64,000 bases of DNA from Pediococcus acidilactici (GCA_024970065.1 CP103908.1:930001-994000), one strand, 5' to 3'; counted from the first letter of the stretch, positions 23,371-31,890 are shown. Notes: generated by a model not told the origin, from the sequence alone. Program-made: numbers and translations.

Positions 23371-23387
23371 ATAAGTGATTAGCAATG

Positions 23388-23418
23388 AAGGGTCGAAGTC
23401 GTTGACTTTGACCCTTTT
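23388..23418 (+). terminator. Hairpin between dnaK and dnaJ
   Basis: AAGGGTCGAAGTC and GACTTTGACCCTT form a 13-bp stem with one wobble and a three-base loop, followed by only four T. Probably a partial terminator lowering dnaJ expression, or an RNA-stability hairpin. Confidence 0.7.
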
Positions 23419-23463
23419 GCGGTGATTAACGGTTAAAACTGGTAAAAATCATGGAGGATGAAT

Positions 23464-24588
23464 ATGGCTGGAAGTAAAGATTACTATGACATTCTGGGAG
23501 TCAGTCGCGATGCATCTGAAGATGAAATCAAGAAGGCTTATCGCCGCTTGTCGAAAAAATACCATCCGGACATCAACAAAGAGCCGGGAGCGGAACAAAA
23601 ATTTAAGGACATTAACGAAGCTTACGACGTTTTAGGTGATCAACAAAAGCGTGCGCAATATGACCAGTTTGGTTCAGCAGACGGCAACGCCGGTTTTGGT
23701 GGCGGTGGTTTCGGTGATCAAGGCGGCTTTGGTGGTTTTGGTGGCGGCTTTGACGACATTTTCAGTTCTTTCTTTGGTGGTGGTCAACGACAGGCCGCTA
23801 ACCAACCACGACAAGGAGAGGATTTGCAGTACCAAATGACGCTTAAGTTTGAAGAAGCGATTTTTGGTAAAAAGTCGACGATCAAGTATTCACGAGAAGC
23901 CGAATGTAAGACCTGTGGCGGATCGGGTGCTAAGCCGGGAACTTCGCCAGAAACTTGCCATAAATGTCATGGAACGGGTAGTATTCAAATTACCCAAAAT
24001 ACTCCGCTTGGTCGGATGGTTCGGCAACAGGTTTGTGACGTATGTAACGGAACTGGTAAAGAAATTAAAGAGAAATGCCCAACTTGTGGTGGTACTGGAC
24101 ACACTAAGCAAGAACATGAAGTAAAGGTTTCTGTTCCAGCCGGTGTTGAAGATGGTCAACAAATGCGGCTTCAAGGCCAAGGTGAAGCTGGTTATAATGG
24201 CGGACCTTATGGTGACCTTTACATCATTTTCCAAGTACAGCCAAGTAAGATTTATGAGCGCGAAGGTTCAGAAATTTACTATGATCAGTCAATTTCTTTC
24301 GTACAAGCTGCACTTGGGGATGAAATTGAAGTACCTACCGTTCACGGCAAGGTTAAGTTAAAAATCCCAGCTGGTACGCAGACAGGAACTAACTTCCGCT
24401 TGAAGGGCAAGGGAGCTCCTCGTTTACGAGGTAATGGTAACGGTGACCAACACGTCCACGTGAAGGTTAAGGTGCCTAAGAAGCTGAATGCGGGCCAAAA
24501 AGAAGCTTTGAAGCTCTTTGCTAAGGCGAGTGGTGAACATCCGTCAGGCAACGGCAAGGGCGGTTTCTTTGATAAATTTATGAATTAA
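23464..24588 (+). CDS. dnaJ: Chaperone protein DnaJ (Hsp40)
   Basis: Co-chaperone that delivers substrates to DnaK and stimulates its ATPase. The 374-residue protein has a J domain ([20 protein letters not shown], with the HPD motif near residue 34) and a Gly/Phe-rich linker (about 75-110). Four CxxCxGxG zinc motifs follow ([32 protein letters not shown]), then the C-terminal substrate domain. ATG 23464 is chosen over the ATG at 23458, which directly abuts GGAGG. It ends the chaperone operon. Confidence 0.98.
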   Translation: MAGSKDYYDILGVSRDASEDEIKKAYRRLSKKYHPDINKEPGAEQKFKDINEAYDVLGDQQKRAQYDQFGSADGNAGFGGGGFGDQGGFGGFGGGFDDIFSSFFGGGQRQAANQPRQGEDLQYQMTLKFEEAIFGKKSTIKYSREAECKTCGGSGAKPGTSPETCHKCHGTGSIQITQNTPLGRMVRQQVCDVCNGTGKEIKEKCPTCGGTGHTKQEHEVKVSVPAGVEDGQQMRLQGQGEAGYNGGPYGDLYIIFQVQPSKIYEREGSEIYYDQSISFVQAALGDEIEVPTVHGKVKLKIPAGTQTGTNFRLKGKGAPRLRGNGNGDQHVHVKVKVPKKLNAGQKEALKLFAKASGEHPSGNGKGGFFDKFMN

Positions 24589-24606
24589 TTAAACTAATGT
24601 ACATTT

Positions 24607-24655
24607 AAAAAAGGCGAAAGTAGCGGAACTAAGATTCCGTGCTTTCGCCTTTTTG
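24607..24655 (+). terminator. Intrinsic terminator after dnaJ
   Basis: AAAAAGGCGAAAG (24608-24620) pairs with CTTTCGCCTTTTT (24642-24654) with a T run. It ends the chaperone operon and marks the edge of the accessory segment. Confidence 0.9.
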
Positions 24656-24810
24656 GGTTGCTTTTAAACTAATTCGAAATTTAATTGCTGTGATATATTT
24701 TTAATACCAAGAATAATTTTTAACGGTTTGATTTAGGCGTGTTATCGTGTTAAAGTGCGACAACATAGACTATCTGGGATTTTATAAAATCTTTTTTTGT
24801 GAATGCGTGG

Positions 24811-24840
24811 TTATGAATATAATAACTAAAATGATATAAT
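24811..24840 (+). promoter_or_regulatory. Possible promoter of the FUSC-family gene
   Basis: TTATGA (24811-24816), 18 bases, then TATAAT (24835-24840). A tandem octamer repeat, CGTGTTAT CGTGTTAA, lies at 24738-24753 upstream and could be an operator, but no regulator is adjacent. Confidence 0.45.
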
Positions 24841-24873
24841 TGAGGCTACATACAATTTGAAGAAGGTTTAAAT

Positions 24874-26787
24874 ATGAACAAGAAAATAGCTAGATATCTA
24901 TTAATATGGCTAAAATCAACATGGCTTTATTCAAAGCCTGTCTGGAACTTTGTTAGTTTAAGTGACTGGTTATTACTATCAGTGGCAGTATTAATAACCA
25001 ATAGTATTGGTTATTTACTTAGTGATATTTGGAATGCAACTTTTATTTTAATGAATGTTGGCTGCTTTTTTGGAACAATTGTTTGTTTGATGCCACGTCA
25101 TGACGAGCCCTTAATAAATGCAATTAAAGGAATAGCTTTTATTGGCTTAGGAGGAGTAGTAGGAATTTTGTTTTCAGGTTTTCCACTCTTACTGGCAATA
25201 GTAATTACCGGAGGTCTATTTTTAACAGGAATTACATATAGTTTTAGTATCAACACATTCTTGAGATACTTGTTTTGTGTGCTAGCCGTTATGGCAACTG
25301 CAGGACTAAAAATTGGCGTTTCTACAGCTAATATGTTTTTAGGCTTGTTATCTTTTATCACAGGAATGGCGATTGTAGCACTAATGTTTTGTCTTTATAA
25401 TAAGAGACTTAATATATCTTTGCCCATGACTGCAAGTCTATATAGTCAGTTAGTTTTAATTTCAAACAACAAAAAAGCGAATTACTTTGAAGAAAGAACC
25501 AAAGTTTTAGAGGCAGTAGAAATAATGCCAAGAATTTACCAAGTGCGTGATCCCTGGGTGTTTCAGGTGGTTAAATCCGCAGATAAAATTCTTACTAGGA
25601 TAACCTGGAATAAAAACAAAAAAAATACCGAGGCATTAAGTTATATAGTGCAATTACTGCAAGGTATGAACGTTCCTCAGCCTACTAAATTGGAGAAAGC
25701 TGATAGTGAAATACAGCAAGTTATTAGTATTTTAAACACAAAGCAAGAACGTGCTAGGACATTTTCAAAAAGAAGCTTTTCTCTTGCAAACGAAATAAAA
25801 ACACTTAAAAAAATGGTTTCAACCACCTCAAACACAACACTTCGATTTGCGAGCCGTCTAGCTTTAACAGGTTTAATATGTTACGTTTTATCGTTAGCTA
25901 TGGATCAATTTATGATTATGCCACTAGAAAAACATAGTTTTTGGATTCCCTTATCTGGATGCTTAATGGTGATGCCAGGCGTCCATGATACATTAGGGAA
26001 ATCAAGTGCGCGCGCCTTCGGATCATTATTCGGCGCATGTTTAGGAGTTTTACTATTTTCCATATTATTTCCATCACAAATTAATAATAAATTGCTTTAC
26101 GCCGTAGTTTCAACTATATTGATTATTTTGTTTTTGACCATCAAAAAATTTAGTCAATTTTTCTTAATGATTAGCGTAACTTTTTGGCTAGTATTTTTAT
26201 TAGGAGGAAGCATAGCTGGGGTAACTCGGATAGTTGATGTAATAATTGGAGGGAGTGTCGCTATTTTGATCTTGCTAATTTTTCCGGCAAAATCTAACGA
26301 CGACTTTGCAGAAAACTTAGAGGATTGGGGGAAAGTAGCGGGATATATACTTTTATATATGTCAAATGAAGAAAAACTGAGCGACTTAAAAGAAAAGGAC
26401 TTTAATACTTTATATATAATGCAGGATAAACTTAAACGTTCTGCAAACGAATTTATAATAGCAAATCGCGTGAAAAACGATTATGAGACGGTTTGCCTGA
26501 TTGAAAGTATTAAGACATTAACTTCAAAAATTGAATTACAAATTGTGCAAATGAGGGAACATATTAAATTAGCAACGGTCCAGTTGCATGAGGTCCGGGG
26601 AGAATTTCAAGAATATTATGCTAGATTAAATTCTTTGACTAATTCTACAGAAATTGAGAAAAAAACTAAGGAGCAAAAACAAAGTTTAGATCATTACTAT
26701 TTTGCTGAATTAAATTTAAATATAAAAAGATTGGAAATGGAAGTTGGACAAATACGGGCGGCTAATAAAGTATTTATTAACTCATAG
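24874..26787 (+). CDS. FUSC / aromatic acid exporter-like membrane protein
   Basis: A 637-residue integral membrane protein with the architecture of the FUSC (fusaric acid resistance/aromatic acid exporter) family. An N-terminal hydrophobic domain covers about residues 25-175. A soluble helical stretch (180-320) is followed by a second hydrophobic domain (about 325-470) with HSFWIPLSGCLMVMPG and the SARAFGSLFGACLGVLLF pattern. The C-terminal tail (480-637) is helical and Lys/Glu-rich, probably coiled coil. Function is likely efflux of small organic acids or lipophilic compounds, substrate unknown. The gene is visibly more AT-rich than its flanks (many AAA, TTA and ATA codons), which suggests transfer. 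Confidence 0.75.
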   Translation: MNKKIARYLLIWLKSTWLYSKPVWNFVSLSDWLLLSVAVLITNSIGYLLSDIWNATFILMNVGCFFGTIVCLMPRHDEPLINAIKGIAFIGLGGVVGILFSGFPLLLAIVITGGLFLTGITYSFSINTFLRYLFCVLAVMATAGLKIGVSTANMFLGLLSFITGMAIVALMFCLYNKRLNISLPMTASLYSQLVLISNNKKANYFEERTKVLEAVEIMPRIYQVRDPWVFQVVKSADKILTRITWNKNKKNTEALSYIVQLLQGMNVPQPTKLEKADSEIQQVISILNTKQERARTFSKRSFSLANEIKTLKKMVSTTSNTTLRFASRLALTGLICYVLSLAMDQFMIMPLEKHSFWIPLSGCLMVMPGVHDTLGKSSARAFGSLFGACLGVLLFSILFPSQINNKLLYAVVSTILIILFLTIKKFSQFFLMISVTFWLVFLLGGSIAGVTRIVDVIIGGSVAILILLIFPAKSNDDFAENLEDWGKVAGYILLYMSNEEKLSDLKEKDFNTLYIMQDKLKRSANEFIIANRVKNDYETVCLIESIKTLTSKIELQIVQMREHIKLATVQLHEVRGEFQEYYARLNSLTNSTEIEKKTKEQKQSLDHYYFAELNLNIKRLEMEVGQIRAANKVFINS

Positions 26788-26887
26788 TAATGATCTTCAA
26801 TAGTAAAGCAAACCTAGCTTTTAGAACTTTTTCTAACTCCTAAGACTAAGCTAGTTTTGCAGGAAAAATTTGTAATTGTAAGAATAG

Positions 26888-26936
26888 AAAAGCAATGAAG
26901 TTCAGGAATATCCTTTACTGTCATTGCTTTTTTAGT
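26888..26936 (+). terminator. Terminator between the FUSC gene and tspO, possibly bidirectional
   Basis: AAAAGCAATGA (26888-26898) pairs with TCATTGCTTTT (26921-26931), with T runs outward on both strands. It would serve the plus-strand FUSC gene and the convergent tspO gene. Confidence 0.8.
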
Positions 26937-26948
26937 TTATGCATAAAT

Positions 26949-27422
26949 TTAATTCAAAATCGCCGTTCCTAAAGTCAAGTAGGTAGCAAATAAGATCCAG
27001 ATCAAGTACGGAACCATTAGACTAGCGGCTAATTTACTAGTTTGCCAAAATCTTTTCACACACCAAATCACTAGTGCATCGAGTACGATGATAATTAAAA
27101 AGCTGATCCAGCGGTTGCTTGCACCAAAGAAAACGATGCTCCAAACAAAATTTAGGACTAATTGGCTAACAAACAAAGTCAAGTTATTTTGGCGTGCGTT
27201 GGTCCGGTCACGAAGAATTAAATAACCGACAATTCCAATCATTAGGTATAAAATTGGCCAGACAATGCCAAAAATAAAGTCAGGGGGTGCTAATGGTGGC
27301 AAGGTCAAGTTATGGTAAATTGCTTTAATATCTCCTGACAATATTCCCGATAGGCTTCCAATTAATTCTACGATGACGATGCTGGCAATTAATAAAATCC
27401 AATTTGGTCTTCTTTTAATCAT
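26949..27422 (-). CDS. tspO: TspO/MBR family protein
   Basis: A 157-residue protein with five predicted membrane segments, homologous to the tryptophan-rich sensory protein and mitochondrial benzodiazepine receptor family that binds porphyrins. Visible signatures are the short loop LTLPPLAPPDFIFGIVWPILYLMIG (around residues 39-63) and LVLNFVWSIVFFG. It has few Trp residues compared with the proteobacterial form. Role in lactic acid bacteria is unknown, with porphyrin or lipid stress handling the usual guess. It starts at ATG with a GGGAGG site and is transcribed toward the FUSC gene. Confidence 0.9.
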   Translation of the reverse strand: MIKRRPNWILLIASIVIVELIGSLSGILSGDIKAIYHNLTLPPLAPPDFIFGIVWPILYLMIGIVGYLILRDRTNARQNNLTLFVSQLVLNFVWSIVFFGASNRWISFLIIIVLDALVIWCVKRFWQTSKLAASLMVPYLIWILFATYLTLGTAILN

Positions 27423-27532
27423 TAAAACATCCCTCCCTTAAGTTAAGTGATTTCATGGATTAGGTTGCTTTAAGGGTAGCAAAGAAACGATGGTCTGCAT
27501 AACAATTTGCTTAAAGAAGATTTGCAACATAA

Positions 27533-27566
27533 TAAAAAGACCAGGAAAGATTCCCGGTCCTTGAAA
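27533..27566 (-). terminator. Terminator after the DUF378 gene (minus strand)
   Basis: On the minus strand GGACCGGGAA and TTCCTGGTCT pair with two wobbles around a three-base loop and lead into TTTTTATT, just past the DUF378 stop. Confidence 0.7.
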
Positions 27567-27583
27567 ATCTCGGCTAGAAAAAA

Positions 27584-27814
27584 TTACCGATTGTTGTAAC
27601 GTGCGTCGTCTTCGGGACGATGACTAAGCACGCCCAAGAATTTTAAGCTGTAAAGGGCGCTTAAGCCCACTAAAATGTAGACAATTTTAGAGATAATTGC
27701 TGTTTGCCCACCAAATAAGGCAGCTACTAGGTCAAATTGGAAAAGACCCACTAGGAGCCAGTTGATACCGCCGACAATTACTAGAATTAACGCTGTAAGA
27801 TCCAATGCTTTCAT
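27584..27814 (-). CDS. DUF378 family small membrane protein
   Basis: A 76-residue protein with two hydrophobic helices (LTALILVIVGGINWLLVGLF and IISKIVYILVGLSALYSL) separated by a short loop, then a polar C-terminal tail ending in Asn and Arg. The GGINWLLVG motif is the mark of DUF378 (B. subtilis YuzA). Function unknown. Such proteins are often stress-induced in lactobacilli, but nothing in this sequence proves it. The start has GGGAGGAG upstream. It lies alone between tspO and a divergent orphan gene. Confidence 0.88.
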   Translation of the reverse strand: MKALDLTALILVIVGGINWLLVGLFQFDLVAALFGGQTAIISKIVYILVGLSALYSLKFLGVLSHRPEDDARYNNR

Positions 27815-27978
27815 AATAAATCTCCTCCCATAAGGCTATTATTTTGGAACACCCTAAGCTTAGCAAATTCACTAATGATTAGGCGAAGAATATGCTTAAC
27901 AAAATCTTATAATCTATACTTTACGCAACTAAACAGTGTTGAGAAAAAAAGTTGTTGATGTTAAGCTTGTTTTATAAA

Positions 27979-27992
27979 TGAAAGCGCTATCT
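27979..27992 (+). promoter_or_regulatory. cre-like site upstream of the 93-residue orphan gene
   Basis: TGAAAGCGCTATCT matches the catabolite-responsive element consensus TGWAANCGNTNWCA at 13 of 14 positions. It lies about 40 bases before the start codon, where CcpA binding could repress or activate. Confidence 0.6.
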
Positions 27993-28030
27993 ATAAGTTG
28001 GATAAGGAATTAGTAAAGGAGGAGGTACAG

Positions 28031-28312
28031 ATGGCAAGTGTTCCAAAAGTAGTTCGGGTGGCGTTGTTGCCAAGCTTATTTTTGCGAGTGGAATTTGCTG
28101 ATGGGGCAGTAAGGTACTGGCGATCAGCAATGAACCAGGAAGAACTAAATTTATTTAAACAAGGTAATCGGCTAAAGTTAAACCAATTAACGCCCGAATA
28201 TTATTGGCTCGGAGAATCGGCTACATTTGGCCAAGATAACACGTTTGCAATTAATCGGGTTATTTATGATGGTGACGAGATTTATAGGCAGGGTAATCTT
28301 CAACCAAACTAG
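28031..28312 (+). CDS. Hypothetical protein, 93 residues
   Basis: I do not recognise a family with confidence. The protein is soluble with alternating short strands: LLPSLFLRVEFADGAVRYW in the first third, then ELNLFKQGNRLKLNQL and the end PEYYWLGESATFGQDNTFAINRVIYDGDEIY. The FADG and YYWLG segments faintly recall DUF2442-like proteins, but the match is weak. It begins at ATG 28031 behind an unusually strong site, AAAGGAGGAGG, has a cre-like element upstream and its own terminator downstream, so it looks like a real, well-translated monocistronic gene. Confidence 0.75.
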   Translation: MASVPKVVRVALLPSLFLRVEFADGAVRYWRSAMNQEELNLFKQGNRLKLNQLTPEYYWLGESATFGQDNTFAINRVIYDGDEIYRQGNLQPN

Positions 28313-28324
28313 TGTACTAAAAAC

Positions 28325-28357
28325 AAACAGGTCGCAAACACGACCTGTTTTTTATTT
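28325..28357 (+). terminator. Intrinsic terminator after the 93-residue gene
   Basis: AAACAGGTCG (28325-28334) and CGACCTGTTT (28341-28350) form a perfect 10-bp stem with a six-base loop, followed by a T run. Confidence 0.9.
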
Positions 28358-28397
28358 GCAAACTAATTTAAAAAGAACTTGCATTTTAACGAGTTTT

Positions 28398-28435
28398 CAG
28401 TCATAGTGTTATATGTAATTAAAACACTATGACTG
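28398..28435. promoter_or_regulatory. Perfect 13-bp inverted repeat, probable operator of the ABC operon
   Basis: CAGTCATAGTGTT (28398-28410) and AACACTATGACTG (28423-28435) are exact reverse complements separated by 12 AT-rich bases. It lies 18 bases before the ATG of the ABC ATPase gene. TATATG at 28410-28415 inside it could be a -10 element, with TTAACG (28386-28391) as the -35. No T run follows, so it is not a terminator. It is most likely a binding site for a dimeric repressor encoded elsewhere. Confidence 0.7.
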
Positions 28436-28453
28436 AACGGGGGTTACTTATTA

Positions 28454-29334
28454 ATGTTGGAAATTAAACAGCTCGACGTCTTTATTGGACGGAAACAAAT
28501 TATTAAAAAGGCGTCTTTTCAAGTTGGAGACGGGGAGATTGTCGGTTTAATCGGCCCAAATGGTGCGGGCAAAACGACCATTATGAAAACCATTTTGGCA
28601 CTGACTAAGTTTAAAGGACAGGTGCTGGTGAATCATCAAGTGGTCACCCAAAACCACCATCAAGCGCTACTTAAGGTTGGTGCTTTGATTGAGCATCCCG
28701 CCTTGTATCCGTACATGACGGGAAGACAAAATTTAGCCTTGTATGCACAAGACGAAGCTGAAATTGAAGAACTTGCTCACGCTTTAGAAATGGAAACGTA
28801 TCTTGATGCACGGCAAAAGGGTATTCGTTAGGAATGAAGCAAAAGTTAGGAATTGCCTTGGCCTTATTAAATCACCCTGATTTAGTAATTTTGGACGAGC
28901 CCATGAACGGACTTGATGTGGAGGCAACTATTTTAGTACGTAACTTGATTTTAAAAATGGCGCAAAAAGGAACCGCTTTCCTGATTTCCAGTCATATTTT
29001 GAGCGAGTTGGAACGGGTGGTTTCCAACGTAGTTTTAATTAACAAGGGCGAAATCCTATTAATTGACTCTTTAAAAAATTTCCAGCGGGAAAATTCTCAT
29101 TATTATCGGGTGGTTACTGACAATCTATTTGCTAGTTTTGAATTATTAGAAAGTCACGGTTTAACTAGCAAGCTCCAAAATGACTATATTAAGATTAAAG
29201 CTGACGATCTCCAAACGGCTGAAAAGTTATTGGTGGAAAATGAACAGTATTTGCTTACGGTTGCTCCAGAAAAACTGACCTTTGAGCAACAAGTGGTGAA
29301 GTCGCTTAGGGGGCGGCAGGAGGCACGTCAATGA
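28454..29334 (+). pseudogene. ABC transporter ATP-binding protein, frameshifted
   Basis: ATPase of a bacitracin/lantibiotic-type ABC-2 exporter. The first part (28454-28831) has Walker A GPNGAGKTT near residue 37 and stops at TAG 28829-28831. The second part (from about 28832 in the next frame to 29334) has GMKQKLGIALALLNHP, Walker B LVILDEPMNGLD and the H-loop ISSHIL. Adding one T after 28822 restores KGYSLGMKQKLG, the canonical ABC signature, so a single base is missing. As written, no intact ATPase is made unless ribosomes frameshift or the base is a sequencing error. It heads an operon with two permease genes. Confidence 0.88.
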
Positions 29335-30089
29335 AAAATAGTTTACAACAGGAAGTTTATAAATTTATTCATCGCCAGGGGTATTGGATAGGAATTTTGA
29401 CCCTTTGGCTTCTTATGGCACTTTCCGCATGGCTGGAAGGTACCACTGCTAGCTCGGTTGCTCAGAGTTATGACTGGGGAAGGTGGGCTGCAATAGTAAC
29501 GAGTGTTTTGGTAGCAGTTAACTTTGGCGGAGAGTACGAAAACGAGACCGTCGATACCCTGTTTTACAAAAATCGTAGTCGTGTAGAGGTTTTTCTGGCC
29601 AAACTCTTGGTTTTATTAGGTTATGTGTTGGTACTTAGTTTGGCCGGGGCCATCTTCACAATGATATTACAAGCCACCCGAGCACCAAGTACCTTAACGT
29701 GGGATTTAGTAATTAATCGGCAAACCCTTTGGCATGCTACGCTTGTTACGCAGTTCGGAAATTATGCGGTGCTGCTAGTAACCATCGCTTTAGTAACGGG
29801 GATCACTTGCTTGACACACAGTAAGGTCGTGGCGATGGGATTTAGTTTTCTGTTGATTTTTACGGGAACTACCTTAGCCGGACAGCTTCCCAAAATTATT
29901 GATAGCTCATGGATTAATTGGAATCCTTTGAACATGTTGAACCTCGCCACACAAGTTACTAATCCGACGTTAAAAAGCGTAACTAAATTATCCGTTACCC
30001 AATTAGCATGGGGGACGGGGGCCTACGCCATCATTTTTACCGCTTTAGCGTACCTGTTTTTTAGCTATGGGCAACCACGTAGCAAGTAG
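29331..30089 (+). CDS. ABC-2 type transporter permease (first)
   Basis: A 252-residue membrane subunit with about six hydrophobic segments, typical of ABC-2 exporters. Landmarks are an N-terminal QEVYKFIHRQGYWIGI, the extracellular-side NFGGEYENETVDTLFYKNRSR region after the second segment (the usual E..N.T...L loop) and NWNPLNMLNLA before the last segment. It overlaps the ATPase stop by four bases (ATGA). The next permease shares the Q.EAYK...H and WNPLNM motifs, so the two arose by duplication and probably form a heterodimer. The substrate may be a peptide or bacteriocin, which is inference only. Confidence 0.85.
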   Translation: MKNSLQQEVYKFIHRQGYWIGILTLWLLMALSAWLEGTTASSVAQSYDWGRWAAIVTSVLVAVNFGGEYENETVDTLFYKNRSRVEVFLAKLLVLLGYVLVLSLAGAIFTMILQATRAPSTLTWDLVINRQTLWHATLVTQFGNYAVLLVTIALVTGITCLTHSKVVAMGFSFLLIFTGTTLAGQLPKIIDSSWINWNPLNMLNLATQVTNPTLKSVTKLSVTQLAWGTGAYAIIFTALAYLFFSYGQPRSK

Positions 30090-30101
30090 GAGGGAAAAAT
30101 T

Positions 30102-30872
30102 TTGATATCCGTTATTAATCAAGAAGCATACAAGTTATTACATAAAAAAATGACTTGGCTTGCACCATTTTTAATAGCTTTACTAATGGTTCCGTTTATT
30201 ATGTCGTTTGATGACCCCATTTCAGCTCCCTGGCTGGTAATGTCAAGTTTTGGAATCGATGAAATCGCACCCTTAATCATGATCTTAATTGCGGCGACCT
30301 TTTTTTCGTCAGAGTTTAAGCAGCGGACAATATTGACGATGCTAGCAAAAACGCCTAGTCGTAAAGACGTGTATTTAGCAAAGCTAATTGTTGTCGGACT
30401 TTGTGACGTTGCAATGCATGCTTTTGCGTTAATAATGACAATTATCCTTAATATGGCGCTCCCTAAATTCCGAATAGATTTATTTAAACCGTACTTGTAC
30501 CATCAAAGCCTATTAACTAACATATTGAGCATGACCCTGGTGGATATTTTAGTAACCATGTTTTTAGTTAGCATTCTTTTCTTAATCTCTTGTTCCGTTA
30601 CTGAAAACGCGGTTGTTTTAGCAATTAGTTTAGGCGTTTATTTTATGGGCCAAATTATTCCCCCGGGAATCCGACTCTTACCAGAGCAATATTTCAACTG
30701 GCTCCGTTGGAATCCACTAAACATGATGCTACTACCTCTACAATACGCAAATTATCCCGTCTACCACGATATGTCGCACCTTTCGACGTTGCAACTAGGA
30801 TTGGCAACTACTAGTTATGCTCTGTTTTTCGCCGTATTAGGATACCAAGTTTTTCGGCGCCGCCATTATTAG
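30102..30872 (+). CDS. ABC-2 type transporter permease (second)
   Basis: A 256-residue membrane protein with about six hydrophobic segments, paralogous to its neighbour (INQEAYKLLHKKMTW at the start, RWNPLNMMLLPLQYAN near the end, and the cytoplasmic FSSEFKQRTILTMLAKTPSRKDVYLAK loop). Translation starts at TTG 30102 after AGGAGGG, 12 bases downstream of the first permease. Its stop overlaps the stop of the convergent LysR gene by three bases, with no terminator in between. Confidence 0.85.
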   Translation: MISVINQEAYKLLHKKMTWLAPFLIALLMVPFIMSFDDPISAPWLVMSSFGIDEIAPLIMILIAATFFSSEFKQRTILTMLAKTPSRKDVYLAKLIVVGLCDVAMHAFALIMTIILNMALPKFRIDLFKPYLYHQSLLTNILSMTLVDILVTMFLVSILFLISCSVTENAVVLAISLGVYFMGQIIPPGIRLLPEQYFNWLRWNPLNMMLLPLQYANYPVYHDMSHLSTLQLGLATTSYALFFAVLGYQVFRRRHY

Positions 30873-31759
30873 AAAGGTTTTTCTGTAGCTAAATAGTACT
30901 GTTGAATTTGGTCGATAAGAGTTCTTGCTTGAGGTGAAAGCGGAACGTCTGCTGAAAAAACCAAGGCAAGGGCTTGTTTTAAACCAGGTTCCTTAATGGA
31001 AATTACTTTTAAGCCGGCATGGCCGGCTTTTTGCGATTCAAAAAAGGAACGGGTCACGATGGCAACCCCGTTTAATTGGCTGAGCGCGCTCATACAAGCC
31101 GAGTAAGAGGTTACTTCAATTAGATATTGGGGTGATAAATGTTGGTCAAAAAATAACTGGTCGAGAGTCTGACGAACGGCAAACCGGGGATCTAAAACAA
31201 TTAATGGAAGCCTAGCAAGCTGCGTTAAGGTGATGTTTTCAAGTGTATGATAGGGGCCGGATTCCGTAGTGACGGCGACAATTTCATCAGTGAATAAGTA
31301 GCGGTAATCAATGGCGGGATTGTGAACGGGCAAAAAAACTATCCCAAAATTAATCTCGGCCTTTAAAAGCTGTTTCACGGTGCTAGTAGAGGTGTTTTCT
31401 CGTAACGTAAATATCGTGTGGGGGCTGAGGGTTTGCAAAGATTTCAGTAGTGGCGTTAAAAGGTGGGTTCCGGATAAGCCAATTTTAATTGCCGGCGGTT
31501 CTAACCGGGGTCGGAGAGCTCGCTTGGTTGAACGAACTTGACGTAAAATTTTGCGCGCGTGGGATTGTAAAATTAAGCCAGCGTTGGTGAGCATGATGTG
31601 ACGTCCAACTTTTAAAAACAAGGGCTGTCCGATTTCGCGTTGAAGGTTACGCATTTGAATACTTAACGTAGGTTGGGCAATGTATAAACGTTCAGCCGCC
31701 CGGTGGTAATTGAGCTCTTCACTTAAAACTAAAAAATACTCTAATTGTCTTAAATTCAT
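30869..31759 (-). CDS. LysR family transcriptional regulator
   Basis: A 296-residue regulator. The N-terminal winged helix is clear (MNLRQLEYFLVLSEELNYHRAAERLYIAQPTLS... residues 1-60), followed by the periplasmic-binding-like co-inducer domain. It is transcribed away from the MFS-PanE operon, with 131 bases between start codons, the classic layout for a LysR protein that controls its divergent neighbour. Two direct copies of CTTCGATAG, 22 bases apart, sit in that gap. The effector may be an organic acid, inferred from the neighbouring genes. The ATG has GGGAGG upstream. Confidence 0.92.
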   Translation of the reverse strand: MNLRQLEYFLVLSEELNYHRAAERLYIAQPTLSIQMRNLQREIGQPLFLKVGRHIMLTNAGLILQSHARKILRQVRSTKRALRPRLEPPAIKIGLSGTHLLTPLLKSLQTLSPHTIFTLRENTSTSTVKQLLKAEINFGIVFLPVHNPAIDYRYLFTDEIVAVTTESGPYHTLENITLTQLARLPLIVLDPRFAVRQTLDQLFFDQHLSPQYLIEVTSYSACMSALSQLNGVAIVTRSFFESQKAGHAGLKVISIKEPGLKQALALVFSADVPLSPQARTLIDQIQQYYLATEKPF

Positions 31760-31771
31760 CAGGATACCTCC

Positions 31772-31802
31772 CTTCGATAGCTAAAAACAATTACTTCGAT
31801 AG
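31772..31802. promoter_or_regulatory. Direct repeat CTTCGATAG, likely LysR operator
   Basis: CTTCGATAG occurs at 31772-31780 and again at 31794-31802, a 22-base period (two helical turns), inside the divergent LysR/MFS control region. Spacing and place fit LysR binding, although the two copies are direct rather than inverted. Confidence 0.6.
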
Positions 31803-31890
31803 TTTTTTGAGAATTGTTTGTTTTCCTTTTTAATCTTATCATGTTTTTGGGTCATGATTTGTGAAATATTTAACTTTAGGAGAGCAACAA

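Noticed and set aside
26810..26870. Imperfect inverted repeat (CTAGCTT / AAGCTAG) after the FUSC gene as a mobile element end
   Set aside because: No transposase, no target duplication. More likely a loose secondary structure before the real terminator at 26888.
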